64,000 bases of DNA. Origin: Pseudaeromonas sp041441555 (GTDB taxonomy: Bacteria; Pseudomonadota; Gammaproteobacteria; Enterobacterales; Aeromonadaceae). Shown here piece by piece: positions 8,796 to 20,505 of the stretch. The notes beneath the pieces are model-generated. The model did not search any database. It worked only from the letters and a program-made list of their open reading frames with translations, and was not told the origin of the DNA. A program made the position numbers and the translations under genes. The first letter of the stretch is position 1. Each line of letters starts with the position of its first letter. The stretch covers positions 70,494-134,493 of the forward strand of contig JASDSW010000082.1 of NCBI GenBank assembly GCA_041441555.1, written 5' to 3'.

Positions 8796-8807
8796 GGAGC
8801 CGGGGGG

Positions 8808-9308
8808 ATGCCCGCCGCCCCCCGAACCGAGATGAAAACAGCCACCTTCTTCCTGTTACCGACCACGACTCAGAGTGATGCCGACGTCCAGTTGGCACTC
8901 GCCTGCCGACTGGCCACCGAACGCTACCGTCTCGGCCAGAGTCTGTTTTTGTGCGTCGCGGATCAGGATCAGGGCTGGCGACTCGACGAAATGCTCTGGC
9001 AGCAAGAGGCCGACAGCTTCGTGCCCCACAGCCTCTCCGAGGAGCCAACGGCGCACCAGGCTCCCGTCGAGATCGGCACCGGCCTGCCCCGCCGCAACCG
9101 CCAGCTGCTGATCAACCTCAGCCCGCAGGCACCGGCATTTGCAGGACGCTTTGCCGAAGTGGTAGATTTTGTCCCCACCGATGATTCCCTCAAACAGCTG
9201 GCCCGCGAACGCTACAAGCAGTATCGCGCCGCCGGCTTCACGCTGCAGACCCAGGCTGCGCCCAGCGCAGCCGAAGCCCAGGCGATCGACAGACCCGAGA
9301 CCGACTAA
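8808..9308 (+). CDS. holC: DNA polymerase III chi subunit
   Basis: Chi links the clamp loader, through psi, to SSB and helps restart and lagging-strand synthesis. The product matches E. coli HolC over MKTATFFLL at the start and the conserved FVPHSL and EVVDFVPTDDSLKQLARERY segments. Two starts are possible. The ATG at 8808 has aaggag eight bases upstream, while the ATG at 8832 gives the E. coli-like N-terminus but a poor ribosome site. With the upstream start the protein has 166 residues. A tail of about 20 residues rich in Ala, Pro and Glu extends beyond the E. coli C-terminus. It lies between pepA and valS, as in E. coli. Confidence 0.9.
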   Translation: MPAAPRTEMKTATFFLLPTTTQSDADVQLALACRLATERYRLGQSLFLCVADQDQGWRLDEMLWQQEADSFVPHSLSEEPTAHQAPVEIGTGLPRRNRQLLINLSPQAPAFAGRFAEVVDFVPTDDSLKQLARERYKQYRAAGFTLQTQAAPSAAEAQAIDRPETD

Positions 9309-9311
9309 AAA

Positions 9312-12170
<2,859 letters not shown>

Positions 12171-12200
12171 TCCAGCCCGAGATTCTACCCTGCAAAGACC

Positions 12201-12227
12201 AAGACCCCGGCCCAAAGCCGGGGTCTT
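12201..12227 (+). terminator. Terminator after valS
   Basis: An 11-bp perfect stem (aagaccccggc / gccggggtctt) with a five-base loop lies 30 bases after the valS stop. The T-run behind it is short (ttgtta), so termination is likely but not certain. The stem could also serve the convergent gene ending at 12272. Confidence 0.7.
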
Positions 12228-12271
12228 GTTATCGGGCGATACCAAAGCAGATCATCAGACTCAAGAAGCTC

Positions 12272-12784
12272 TCAACGCCGACACCAGCGCCGCACCAACC
12301 ACAGCAGAGCTCCCAAGCCTCCCGACCACAGGCAGAAGGCCTCCAGCCTGGCGATGCTCACCCAGCCATAAAACGGGTTGCCCGCATAGAGCGGCCATAG
12401 CGGCTGAATATCGCCATGCATCAGGCCATCCAACAGCAGATGGCTGTAGGCGCCGAGCAAGCCACCCCACAGCAAGGCAGACCAACCGCATGAGAGCGGC
12501 AGCAATAACCAGCGCAGCCCATAGTGTGCCACCTCCCGGTTCCATCGGCGCAGCACCAAGCCACGCAGCAGACGAGCCAGCAGAACGGCGCCTAGGCCGA
12601 GCGGCAGCGCCCACAGTAGGGTATGGGTTCGGCCGTGCAGCACAGGGGCATGACGAATCAATCCCAGCAAGGGCTCGATATCCATCAGGATCTGGGCACA
12701 ACCAAAGGCGAACAGACTGAATCGTCGCTCACAACCGGCCTTCAGCAACAGCGCAGGTCCCATGTGCAAGGGAGTAAACGGCAT
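12272..12784 (-). CDS. Membrane-bound metal-dependent hydrolase-like protein (YdjM-type)
   Basis: The start is set at ATG 12782-12784 because the product then begins MPFTPLHMGPALLLKAG and a ggagag site lies just upstream. Longer frames add an unlikely N-terminus that overlaps the terminator hairpin at 12799-12821. The 170-residue protein has several hydrophobic segments and scattered histidines in an arrangement (TPLHMGPA, GAYSHLLLDGLMH) typical of inner-membrane proteins annotated as YdjM-like metal-dependent hydrolases. The catalytic activity of this group is poorly defined. The gene lies between the valS terminator and the DUF3592 gene, all its neighbours being membrane or housekeeping genes. 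Confidence 0.65.
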   Translation of the reverse strand: MPFTPLHMGPALLLKAGCERRFSLFAFGCAQILMDIEPLLGLIRHAPVLHGRTHTLLWALPLGLGAVLLARLLRGLVLRRWNREVAHYGLRWLLLPLSCGWSALLWGGLLGAYSHLLLDGLMHGDIQPLWPLYAGNPFYGWVSIARLEAFCLWSGGLGALLWLVRRWCRR

Positions 12785-12798
12785 GATCTCTCCATGAA

Positions 12799-12821
12799 AA
12801 AGGCGCCTGCAAGGCGCCTTT
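12799..12821 (-). terminator. Terminator after the DUF3592 gene
   Basis: A 9-bp stem (aaaggcgcc / ggcgccttt) with a five-base loop, read on the minus strand, is followed by a run of T. It lies about 30 bases past the stop of the gene at 12850-13950. It would separate that gene from the YdjM-like gene downstream. Confidence 0.75.
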
Positions 12822-12849
12822 ATGATCCATAACTCGGCAGCTGATGGTA

Positions 12850-13950
12850 TCAATTTACCAGTTCAGCGGCTTTGGCCTCAACCGGCAGCAGCCAACGGGT
12901 CAGGGCCACCGGCTTGAGCAGTCGGGTCAGCAACACCTTGACACTCAACAGCAGCAACAGGATGGCCCCGATATCGACCAGGCGGTTGTCGACAAAGAAG
13001 ACCACTGCCACTAGCAGAGCCGTCACCACCAGAGCCGGCAAGGCCGACTGCAGGCGGGTCTTCTGTACCTCTTCACGATGGAGGTTGCCAGGCAGCGCCT
13101 TGGCGATGCGCTCGGCTGCATGGCGTTTCACCGCCGGGTTCAGGAACTCCAGGGTTTCGGAGTCACTCTTACCATCCAGTTGATAGGAGACTGTGATGGT
13201 ATCCTTATGGAAGTGACTCTCCACCTCGGTGATGGCACTGAGCGGAATGCCGATGTACTTGTCACCGGCATTGGCCAGCAGATCCTCGATGGTGGCGCCG
13301 GATTGATAGAGCTTCTGCATGGTGCCGACTTGCTTCTTGTCGATCGAGACCGAGTAGAGGTGGCTGTCGGTCAGATAGACCAGATACTTGTCATCCACAT
13401 CCAGCCAGCCGTTCTCGCTGTAAAAGCCTTCCGGCAAGACGCCTTTGGGCTCGCGGCCAAACAGCACCATCAAGACCCCGGTGATGGCACCGGAGATCAT
13501 CAGGATCAGGCTAACATGGGGACGGAGCCGATCGATGGGGGTGCTGACCGCCAGGCGATCGGCCACCATCTTCGGCATCGCCAGCTCAGGCTGTCCCTTG
13601 GGGTACCAGACTTCCAGGCTGTCGCCCTCGTTCAAGACTTCATATTCGCTCGCCGAGAGAATGGCATGGCCAGCCATCGGCTCGCCATCCAGCGAGAACT
13701 GATAGTCGGTGGAGTACTCATGCTCGGTGATCTTGCGTCCCTTGCGACCGCGATGCTCGCTGACCTCATCGGTCACGGCATTGACGGTCGCCGTCGCCGT
13801 CTCATGTTGTTGCTCCAGTTGGCGCGCCTCTTTTTCCGCCTCGGTTGGTATGACCGCCACCACGGCCGCCGCAACCAGAGTCAACAGCACCATGAGGATG
13901 GTGATCGCCCGGCGTTTCTTCTGTCCCGGTGAGAGAATCTTCTTGGCCAT
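12850..13950 (-). CDS. DUF3592-type membrane protein of unknown function
   Basis: The ATG at 13948-13950 has a strong aaggaggg site and gives a product of 366 residues starting MAKKILSPGQKKRRAITILM. A membrane helix follows at about residues 16-35. Next comes a soluble segment with YSTDYQFSLDGEPMAG and GDSLEVWYPKGQPE, the pattern of DUF3592 domains. A second helix lies near 160-180, then a domain rich in charged residues, and two or three C-terminal helices. It looks like an inner-membrane protein, but no enzymatic motif is recognised. It appears to be transcribed alone, with a candidate promoter at 14029-14056 and a terminator at 12799-12821. Confidence 0.6.
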   Translation of the reverse strand: MAKKILSPGQKKRRAITILMVLLTLVAAAVVAVIPTEAEKEARQLEQQHETATATVNAVTDEVSEHRGRKGRKITEHEYSTDYQFSLDGEPMAGHAILSASEYEVLNEGDSLEVWYPKGQPELAMPKMVADRLAVSTPIDRLRPHVSLILMISGAITGVLMVLFGREPKGVLPEGFYSENGWLDVDDKYLVYLTDSHLYSVSIDKKQVGTMQKLYQSGATIEDLLANAGDKYIGIPLSAITEVESHFHKDTITVSYQLDGKSDSETLEFLNPAVKRHAAERIAKALPGNLHREEVQKTRLQSALPALVVTALLVAVVFFVDNRLVDIGAILLLLLSVKVLLTRLLKPVALTRWLLPVEAKAAELVN

Positions 13951-14028
13951 TCGGCCCTCCTTGCTTGTGATCTCATTCCATTTTATCCCAGCTTCGCATG
14001 AGTCAGTGGCAGCAAACGAAGCCGCGTT

Positions 14029-14056
14029 AGCATAACGAGCCAGCCAGAGGCCGCAA
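14029..14056 (-). promoter_or_regulatory. Candidate promoter of the DUF3592 gene
   Basis: On the minus strand TTGCGG (14051-14056) and TATGCT (14029-14034) are separated by 16 bases, about 80 bases upstream of the ATG. The rest of the 13951-14220 spacer shows no recognisable gene. Confidence 0.4.
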
Positions 14057-14220
14057 TCGAAAACCGGCGATTCTGTGCGCAGAACGCGATCGTTTTGCAC
14101 TATTTTTGACCGGGATCAGCAGAAAGCGCTTTCGTATAACTGATTGAAAAGTGGGTGATTGCGCCGAGTCATGGCTCAAGGAGCGGAGAGTAGAGGGCTG
14201 AACCAGGAGGAGAAATACCT

Positions 14221-14245
14221 GCCCCACCACCGGAAGTGGTGGGGC
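14221..14245 (-). terminator. Hairpin after the BPSS1780-type gene
   Basis: A 10-bp perfect inverted repeat (gccccaccac / gtggtggggc, five-base loop) lies 15 bases past the stop of the gene at 14261-15031. The bases that follow on the minus strand are not a strong T-run, so it may be a weak terminator or an mRNA-stabilising hairpin. Confidence 0.5.
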
Positions 14246-14260
14246 AGGCCGGCGACGAGG

Positions 14261-15031
14261 TTAAACCTCGTCGTAGAGGAAGATGTCGCGGTAGGCCAGA
14301 TAGCTGGAGTACCACATGACCGGTACCATCACCAGCAGACCGATCAGCAGCATCAGGAAGCCGCAAAACATCAGTACTGTCGCAAGAACGCCCCACCAGC
14401 TTAGGACCCAGAAGTTCCGCAGACAGGCGCGAAAACTCAGCTTCATCGCCGACCAGGGGGCCACCTGGTGGAAGAAGACCAAAGCAGGCGCGAACATGAC
14501 CGCCATCATCACCGGGATGATCAAAGCGATGACAACCAACACCCACAGCAGAAGCCGCAGGGCATAGGTTGGATCCACCTCGACCAGCTCCTCAAAATGG
14601 ATCAGATTATCCAGACCAATGGAAATCATGGCGGCTAGCATTACCAACAGCACAATCCCGAAGATCAGGGCCATGTTGATCACCGCGACGAGCACCAGGG
14701 GCCCCATCTGCTGACGAAAACCCTCGAAGTAGTCATTGAAGGAGATGTAACCGGCGGTATGGGCACGATGGGCCACCGCCAGTGAGCCAGCGGCAAACAC
14801 CATGCTGAATAGCTGATAGAGCAGGCTGCCACCGGGTACTATGCCGGAGGCCATCGACAGCACCACGCTGAACAGACAGATGCCGACGCTGACCCCCATG
14901 CCACGATTGAACAGACCAAAACCGCCGTAGAGCCAGCCCCAGCCCCGGCCAATCCGCACCCGGCGCGGCTGCAACCAGGTTGCCTCCGGTTGGCTCTCGG
15001 CCTCCTCGTTGATCGCGATAAATTCACCCAT
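14261..15031 (-). CDS. BPSS1780-like integral membrane protein
   Basis: The 256-residue product begins MGEFIAINEEAESQPEATWL and then has an Arg-rich stretch (PRRVRIGRGWGWL) before five or six hydrophobic segments, at about 45-65, 70-88, 110-135, 160-185 and 212-240. The basic stretch followed by GWGWL and repeated long helices is the layout of proteins annotated as BPSS1780 family membrane proteins. The function is unknown. It is monocistronic, lying between the ispH terminator and a hairpin at 14221-14245. The family name is from recalled similarity and was not tested by search. Confidence 0.6.
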   Translation of the reverse strand: MGEFIAINEEAESQPEATWLQPRRVRIGRGWGWLYGGFGLFNRGMGVSVGICLFSVVLSMASGIVPGGSLLYQLFSMVFAAGSLAVAHRAHTAGYISFNDYFEGFRQQMGPLVLVAVINMALIFGIVLLVMLAAMISIGLDNLIHFEELVEVDPTYALRLLLWVLVVIALIIPVMMAVMFAPALVFFHQVAPWSAMKLSFRACLRNFWVLSWWGVLATVLMFCGFLMLLIGLLVMVPVMWYSSYLAYRDIFLYDEV

Positions 15032-15150
15032 GATTTCCAGTCTCCCTGTGTTTGTTGTTTATTCCATGCCGAGAGGTGCCCTCAATGGGGCTGGTTATAC
15101 CGGTTTTGCGCCTGGCGGTCTGTGAAATGCCCCCAGCCTGTGATCGCCCC

Positions 15151-15181
15151 CCGACAAAAAGCCCTCGCAGAGCGAGGGCTT
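15151..15181 (-). terminator. Terminator after ispH
   Basis: A 10-bp stem (aagccctcgc / gcgagggctt, three-base loop), read on the minus strand, is followed by five T. It sits about 20 bases beyond the ispH stop, and its form is that of a classic rho-independent terminator for the ribF-ileS-lspA-ispH operon. Confidence 0.88.
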
Positions 15182-15201
15182 CGTTTGGTTATGTTAGCGG
15201 A

Positions 15202-16140
15202 TCAGCAATCCAGACGCAGCTCCTGCGGCACCTCGAAGATGACATCCTCTTCCTTGCCACCCAGCTCACAGACCTCACCACCGCCAATGGCCTGCAGGCG
15301 GGCCACCACCTGCTGCACCAACACCTCGGGCGCCGAGGCACCGGCGGTGACGCCAACAGTTGTCACACCTTGGAACCATTCGGCTTGCAGCTGATCGGCA
15401 TCATCCACCAGATAGGCATGGGTGCCGAGCCGCTCGGCCAGCTCACGCAGCCGGTTGGAGTTGGAGGAGTTGCGCGAGCCGACCACGATGAACAAGTCCA
15501 CCTGGGCGGCCAACTCACGCACCGCATCCTGACGATTCTGGGTCGCGTAGCAGATATCATCCTTGCGCGGTCCCTGAATGGCCGGGAATTGCTGCTGCAG
15601 CGCGGCAATCACCGACTTGGTCTCGTCGACGCTCAGGGTGGTCTGGGTGACAAAATGCAGATGACCGGCATCCTTGACCTGCAAGGCGGCGACATCAGCC
15701 TCATCCTCGACCAGATACATGCCCGCCTGCGGACTCTCGTACTGGCCGATGGTCCCCTCCACTTCCGGGTGGCCGGCGTGACCAATCATGATCACCTCCT
15801 GCGCCTTGCGGCTGGCCCGGTGAACCTCCATGTGCACCTTGCTCACCAGCGGACAGGTGGCATCGAATACTCGCAGGCCGCGCAAGCGGGCCTCTTCGCG
15901 CACCGCCTTGGATACACCATGGGCCGAGAAGATGACGATCTGGCCATCCGGCACCTCGGAGAGCTCCTCGACAAACCGTGCTCCCGCCTGGCGCAGCGAC
16001 TCGACCACGTAGCGGTTGTGCACCACCTCGTGGCGGACATAGATGGGCGCACCGAATTTGGCCAGCGCATTCTCGACGATACTGATGGCCCGATCGACCC
16101 CAGCACAGAAACCCCGTGGATTGGCCAGCAGGATCTTCAT
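15202..16140 (-). CDS. ispH: 4-hydroxy-3-methylbut-2-enyl diphosphate reductase
   Basis: IspH carries out the last step of the MEP isoprenoid pathway, giving IPP and DMAPP, with a [4Fe-4S] cluster. The 312-residue product (E. coli 316) starts MKILLANPRGFCAGVDRAIS. It has the three cluster cysteines: C12 in GFCAGV, one in ATCPLVSKVH (about residue 96) and one in ICYATQNRQ (about residue 197). It follows lspA by two bases, with no fkpB between them as there is in E. coli. It is the last gene of the operon before a strong terminator. Confidence 0.97.
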   Translation of the reverse strand: MKILLANPRGFCAGVDRAISIVENALAKFGAPIYVRHEVVHNRYVVESLRQAGARFVEELSEVPDGQIVIFSAHGVSKAVREEARLRGLRVFDATCPLVSKVHMEVHRASRKAQEVIMIGHAGHPEVEGTIGQYESPQAGMYLVEDEADVAALQVKDAGHLHFVTQTTLSVDETKSVIAALQQQFPAIQGPRKDDICYATQNRQDAVRELAAQVDLFIVVGSRNSSNSNRLRELAERLGTHAYLVDDADQLQAEWFQGVTTVGVTAGASAPEVLVQQVVARLQAIGGGEVCELGGKEEDVIFEVPQELRLDC

Positions 16141-16142
16141 GC

Positions 16143-16658
16143 TCAGGCTTCCTTCTCATCGGCAGCGGGCTGCGGCTTCTTGCGCAGCCCATCCAGCACG
16201 ATCATGGCGGCGCCGACCGTGATGGCACAGTCCGCCAGGTTGAAGGCCGGGAAAATATAGCCCTGCCAGTAGAACAACAGAAAGTCGACCACATGGCCAT
16301 AGACCAGGCGATCGATGAGATTGCCGATGGCCCCGCCGATCACCAGCACGAATGCTAGGTTCAGCCAGAGCTGGCTGGCCGCCTGCCGACGCAGACCAAC
16401 GGTCATGGCCGCCGAGACCCCGATGGCAAACAGGGCGAAGAACCAGCGCTGCCAGCCCCCCTGATGGGCCAGGAAGCTGAAGGCGGCCCCCGTGTTATAC
16501 ACATGCACTATGTTGAAGAACGGCAGCACCTTGATTCCGGGGCCACCATAGGGCAGCCCGTCGAGGATTGCCAGCTTGGCCAGCTGATCCAGAGTCACCA
16601 CCACCAGCGCCAACCACAGCCAGCGCACGCCACTTTGCTTCCAGCTCGGAGTCATCAT
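16143..16658 (-). CDS. lspA: Lipoprotein signal peptidase (SPase II)
   Basis: LspA is the inner-membrane aspartyl protease that cleaves signal peptides of prolipoproteins at the lipobox, such as the LLTACGG of the lipoprotein at 60432. The 171-residue product has four membrane helices. The catalytic aspartates appear in the conserved segments GGAIGNLIDRLVYGHVVDF and FNLADCAITVG. Two adjacent ATG codons (16656-16658 and 16653-16655) are equally possible starts. The gene overlaps the end of ileS by a few bases and is followed by ispH after two bases. Confidence 0.96.
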   Translation of the reverse strand: MMTPSWKQSGVRWLWLALVVVTLDQLAKLAILDGLPYGGPGIKVLPFFNIVHVYNTGAAFSFLAHQGGWQRWFFALFAIGVSAAMTVGLRRQAASQLWLNLAFVLVIGGAIGNLIDRLVYGHVVDFLLFYWQGYIFPAFNLADCAITVGAAMIVLDGLRKKPQPAADEKEA

Positions 16659-19483
16659 GCAAACGCCCGCGTTTCGCCATCACCATCGATGTTGGTCACA
16701 CAGCGACCACAGATCCCCTCGTGGCCAGCGATGGTGCCCACATCGGCCACATGGTGCCAGCAGCGCTCGCACTTGGCAGCCTCGGTCGCCGTCACGTTCA
16801 GCCACAGACCCGCCAGCTCGGTGGCCTGCGCATCGGCCGGCGCTGCCGTAACAGCTTCCACCTTGGCTTGCGAGGTGATGAGCACGAAGCGCAGCTCTTC
16901 GCCCAGACGGGTCAGCTTCTCGGCCAGGGCCGGTTCGGCATACAGGGTCACTTCGGCCTGCAGGGAGCTGCCGATACGCTTGTCGGCACGAGCCGCTTCC
17001 AGCGCCTTGTTCACCTCACCACGCACCAGCAGCAGTTCGGCCCAGTAGGCCTCATCCAGCGCCTCGCCTTCCTTCAACCCGAACAGGCCGTCGAACCACT
17101 CTTCGGTGAAGACAAACTGGGCGCGCTCACCCGGCAGCAACTTCCAAATTTCGTCGGCGGTGAAGCTCATGATGGGCGCCATCCAGCGCACCATGGCCTC
17201 GGCGATGAGGAACAGGGCGCTCTGGCAGGAGCGACGCGCCAGGCTATCCGCCTTGGCGGTGTACTGGCGATCCTTGATGATATCCAGATAGAAGGAGCCC
17301 ATCTCCACCGAGCAGAACTGCATTAGCTTCTGGGTGACCAGGTGGAAATCGTAATTCTCGTAGGCTTCGACGATCTCCTGCTGTGCCTTCAGAGCACAAC
17401 CGACCGCCCAGCGATCCAGCACCACCATCTCATCGGCAGCCACCATGTGCTTAGCCGGATCGAAACCGTTGAGGTTGGCCAGCAGGAAGCGAGCGGTGTT
17501 GCGGATGCGGCGATAGGCATCGGCGGAGCGCTTCAGGATCTCGTCGGAGACCGTCATCTCGCCGCTGTAGTCGGTCGAAGCCACCCACAGGCGCAGGATG
17601 TCGGCACCCAGCTTGTTCATCACCTCTTGCGGGCTAACCACGTTGCCCAGAGACTTGGACATCTTGCGCCCCTGACCATCGACGGTGAAGCCGTGAGTCA
17701 GCACCTGGTTGTAGGGGGCCTGATGCTTCATGGCGACGCCGATCATCAGCGAGGACATGAACCAGCCGCGGTGCTGATCTGACCCTTCCAGGTACATGTC
17801 CGCCTCATGGCCGTTAAACTCGGGACGCACATTGACCACGGAGGCATGGGTCGAACCTGAGTCAAACCAGACGTCCAGGGTATCCTTCACCTTCTCGTAG
17901 TGGGCGGCATCGTCACCCAGCAGCTCGGCCGGATCCAGATCCCACCAGGCTTGAATGCCGGCAACTTCGACCCGTTTGGCCACCTCTTCCATCAGTTCGA
18001 CGGAGCGCGGGTGCAAGGCTTGCGTCTCCTTGTGCACGAACAGGGCGATCGGTACCCCCCAGGTGCGCTGACGGGAAATACACCAGTCCGGACGGTTCTC
18101 CACCATGGCCTCGATGCGGTTCTGCCCCCAGGCAGGGATCCACTTCACCGACTTGATCTCGGAGAGCGCCTTCTGGCGCAGGCCCGCCTGCTCCATGCTG
18201 ATGAACCACTGGGGCGTGGCACGGAAGATAATCGGAGTCTTGTGGCGCCAGCAGTGCGGGTAGGAGTGCTGAATGGCCTGATGGTGCAGCAGAGCGCCGC
18301 GCTCCTGAAGCACCTCGACCACCGAGGCATTGGCCTTGAAGACATGCTGACCGGCAAAAAGCTCGGTATCCGGCAGATAGACGCCGTTGCCACCGACCGG
18401 ATTGGCCACTTCCAAACCATATTTCTGGCCGACCGCGAAGTCTTCCTGACCGTGGCCCGGGGCGGTGTGCACGGCGCCGGTACCGGAGTCGAGGGTGACG
18501 TGATCGCCGAGGATCACCGGCACATCAAAGGCATAGAAGGGGTGGTGGAAGCGCAGCAGCTCCAGCGAAGCCCCCTTGCAGTAGCCCAGGTTGTGATACT
18601 GGCTGATGCCGGCACGATCCATCACATCCTTAACCAAGGCTTCCGCCAGGATCAGACGCTCAGGATGGTCGCCTTCCACCTGCACCAGCGCATAATCCAG
18701 CTCGGCGTGCAGAGCGACAGCCCGGTTGGCTGGCAGGGTCCAGGGGGTGGTGGTCCAGATCACCACCGACAGCGGGCCCTGACCGGTATGGCCATCGGCA
18801 CAATCGAAGGCAGCCGCGACCTGGGCCTCATCGACCGCCTGGAAACGCACATCGATGGAGGGCGAGCTCTTGTCGTAGTACTCCACTTCGGCCTCGGCCA
18901 GCGCCGAGCCGCAATCGGTACACCAATGCACCGGCTTGGACCCCTTGTGCAGATGGCCGTTGCTGATGATTTTGCCCAAGGAGCGGATGATGTGCGCCTC
19001 GGTATTAAAATCCATGGTCAGATAGGGTTTGTCCCAATCGCCCAGTACCCCCAGACGCACAAAGTCGGCCTTCTGAGCTTCGACCTGGCTCTTGGCGTAT
19101 TTCCGGCACTCGGCACGGAACTCGGCCGCCGAGACCTTCTCGCCTGGCTTGCCGACCAGCCCTTCCACCTTCAGTTCGATGGGCAGACCATGGCAGTCCC
19201 ACCCCGGCACATAGGGAGAGTCAAACCCCGCCATCCCCTTGGACTTGATGATGATGTCCTTGAGGATCTTGTTGACCGAGTGACCAATGTGAATATTGCC
19301 GTTTGCGTAGGGGGGGCCATCGTGCAGGATGAAGGACTTCTTGCCCTTCTTGGCGTTGCGGATCACGCCGTACAGATCCTGGTCATACCACGCCTTCAGC
19401 ATCTCCGGCTCACGCTTGGCCAGATCGCCACGCATCGGAAACGGGGTTTCCGGCAAATTCAGGGTATGTTTATAGTCGCTCAT
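16655..19483 (-). CDS. ileS: Isoleucyl-tRNA synthetase
   Basis: This class Ia synthetase charges tRNA-Ile and edits valine. The 942-residue product (E. coli 938) has the HIGH motif in NGNIHIGHSVNK (about residue 64) and the KMSKS loop in GRKMSKSLGNVV (about residue 605). A C-terminal zinc-binding pair of CxxC motifs, CERCW and CGRCV (about 903-926), is typical of the E. coli-type enzyme. The start shares one base with the ribF stop (TGATG at 19481-19485). The 544-codon open frame on the other strand is a shadow. Confidence 0.98.
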   Translation of the reverse strand: MSDYKHTLNLPETPFPMRGDLAKREPEMLKAWYDQDLYGVIRNAKKGKKSFILHDGPPYANGNIHIGHSVNKILKDIIIKSKGMAGFDSPYVPGWDCHGLPIELKVEGLVGKPGEKVSAAEFRAECRKYAKSQVEAQKADFVRLGVLGDWDKPYLTMDFNTEAHIIRSLGKIISNGHLHKGSKPVHWCTDCGSALAEAEVEYYDKSSPSIDVRFQAVDEAQVAAAFDCADGHTGQGPLSVVIWTTTPWTLPANRAVALHAELDYALVQVEGDHPERLILAEALVKDVMDRAGISQYHNLGYCKGASLELLRFHHPFYAFDVPVILGDHVTLDSGTGAVHTAPGHGQEDFAVGQKYGLEVANPVGGNGVYLPDTELFAGQHVFKANASVVEVLQERGALLHHQAIQHSYPHCWRHKTPIIFRATPQWFISMEQAGLRQKALSEIKSVKWIPAWGQNRIEAMVENRPDWCISRQRTWGVPIALFVHKETQALHPRSVELMEEVAKRVEVAGIQAWWDLDPAELLGDDAAHYEKVKDTLDVWFDSGSTHASVVNVRPEFNGHEADMYLEGSDQHRGWFMSSLMIGVAMKHQAPYNQVLTHGFTVDGQGRKMSKSLGNVVSPQEVMNKLGADILRLWVASTDYSGEMTVSDEILKRSADAYRRIRNTARFLLANLNGFDPAKHMVAADEMVVLDRWAVGCALKAQQEIVEAYENYDFHLVTQKLMQFCSVEMGSFYLDIIKDRQYTAKADSLARRSCQSALFLIAEAMVRWMAPIMSFTADEIWKLLPGERAQFVFTEEWFDGLFGLKEGEALDEAYWAELLLVRGEVNKALEAARADKRIGSSLQAEVTLYAEPALAEKLTRLGEELRFVLITSQAKVEAVTAAPADAQATELAGLWLNVTATEAAKCERCWHHVADVGTIAGHEGICGRCVTNIDGDGETRAFA

Positions 19484-20442
19484 CAGTCCTGGGTTCCATA
19501 TGGTTCAATAGGGGTTGCCGCGAGGCCGAAATAACGGCGGGCCGTGGCAGCATCCTCACGGATCTGCGCATGCAGGGCGGCAAAAGAGTCAAACTTCTTC
19601 TCGTCACGGAGCTTATGACACAGCCGGACACGGATGTGTCGGCCATAGAGATCGCCCGAGAAATCAAAAATATGCACTTCAAGTTGTGGCCGTTGGCCGT
19701 TTACCGTGGGACGGGTGCCCACATTGGCCACGCCATAATGGGTGTGGCCGGAAAATAACACTTCTACCGCATACACGCCACTCACCGGCGTGACCTGGCG
19801 GTTGAGGTGAACATTGGCGGTCGGAAAGCCGATGGTTCGCCCGAGCTTCTGGCCGTGCGCCACACGGCCGCTGACGGCGTAGGGTTCCCCCAGCATGGCG
19901 TGCACCTCCGACAGACGATTGGCGCGCAGCGCCTCACGCACCCGGGTGCTGCTGACGCGCTGCTGCGCCACACAGAAGCTCTGGGTGCTGACCACCTCGA
20001 AGCCGTAACGCTCACCGGCCTGCTGCAGCATGGTGAAATCGCCGCGCCGCCCGCGGCCAAAGCAGAAGTCATCACCAACTACCAGATACTTGACGCCCAG
20101 ACTGCGCACCAGGATCTCGTCGATGAACTGTTCGGGTTCGAGGTTGGCAAACTCGTGGCCGAAGCGCACGCAGAGCAGGCGGGCCAGTCCCAACTCCTTC
20201 AGCGCCAGATACTTGTCGCGCAGCCGGGTCAGCCGGGCCGGAGCGCCCTCACGGGCAAACAGCTCCATCGGTTGCGGCTCAAACAGCATCACACAGGCGG
20301 GTAACCCCAACGCCTCGGCCTTGCGCTGGAGCTGCTGCAACACCGCCTTGTGGCCGAGGTGGACCCCATCAAAATTACCAATGCTCAACACGCAGCCATG
20401 ATGCTCGGGACGCAGGTTGTGAATGCCACGGATCAACTGCAT
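19483..20442 (-). CDS. ribF: Bifunctional riboflavin kinase / FAD synthetase
   Basis: RibF converts riboflavin to FMN and then to FAD. The 319-residue product (E. coli 313) starts MQLIRGIHNLRPEHHGCVLS. It has the nucleotidyl-transferase motif IGNFDGVHLGH (about 21-31) in the N-terminal FAD synthetase domain. The kinase domain from about residue 185 carries GRTIGFPTANV and the RPTVNG segment. It heads the ribF-ileS-lspA-ispH operon and lies 63 bp after murJ, on the same strand. Confidence 0.97.
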   Translation of the reverse strand: MQLIRGIHNLRPEHHGCVLSIGNFDGVHLGHKAVLQQLQRKAEALGLPACVMLFEPQPMELFAREGAPARLTRLRDKYLALKELGLARLLCVRFGHEFANLEPEQFIDEILVRSLGVKYLVVGDDFCFGRGRRGDFTMLQQAGERYGFEVVSTQSFCVAQQRVSSTRVREALRANRLSEVHAMLGEPYAVSGRVAHGQKLGRTIGFPTANVHLNRQVTPVSGVYAVEVLFSGHTHYGVANVGTRPTVNGQRPQLEVHIFDFSGDLYGRHIRVRLCHKLRDEKKFDSFAALHAQIREDAATARRYFGLAATPIEPYGTQD

Positions 20443-20505
20443 GGAGGGGACTGCCTTGTCATTGCCGGAGAAATCGCCAGATTATATAACGAAGCCACCG
20501 CCCTT

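Noticed and set aside
17900..19534. 544-codon open frame opposite ileS
   Set aside because: Shadow of ileS, with low-complexity His/Gln-rich content.
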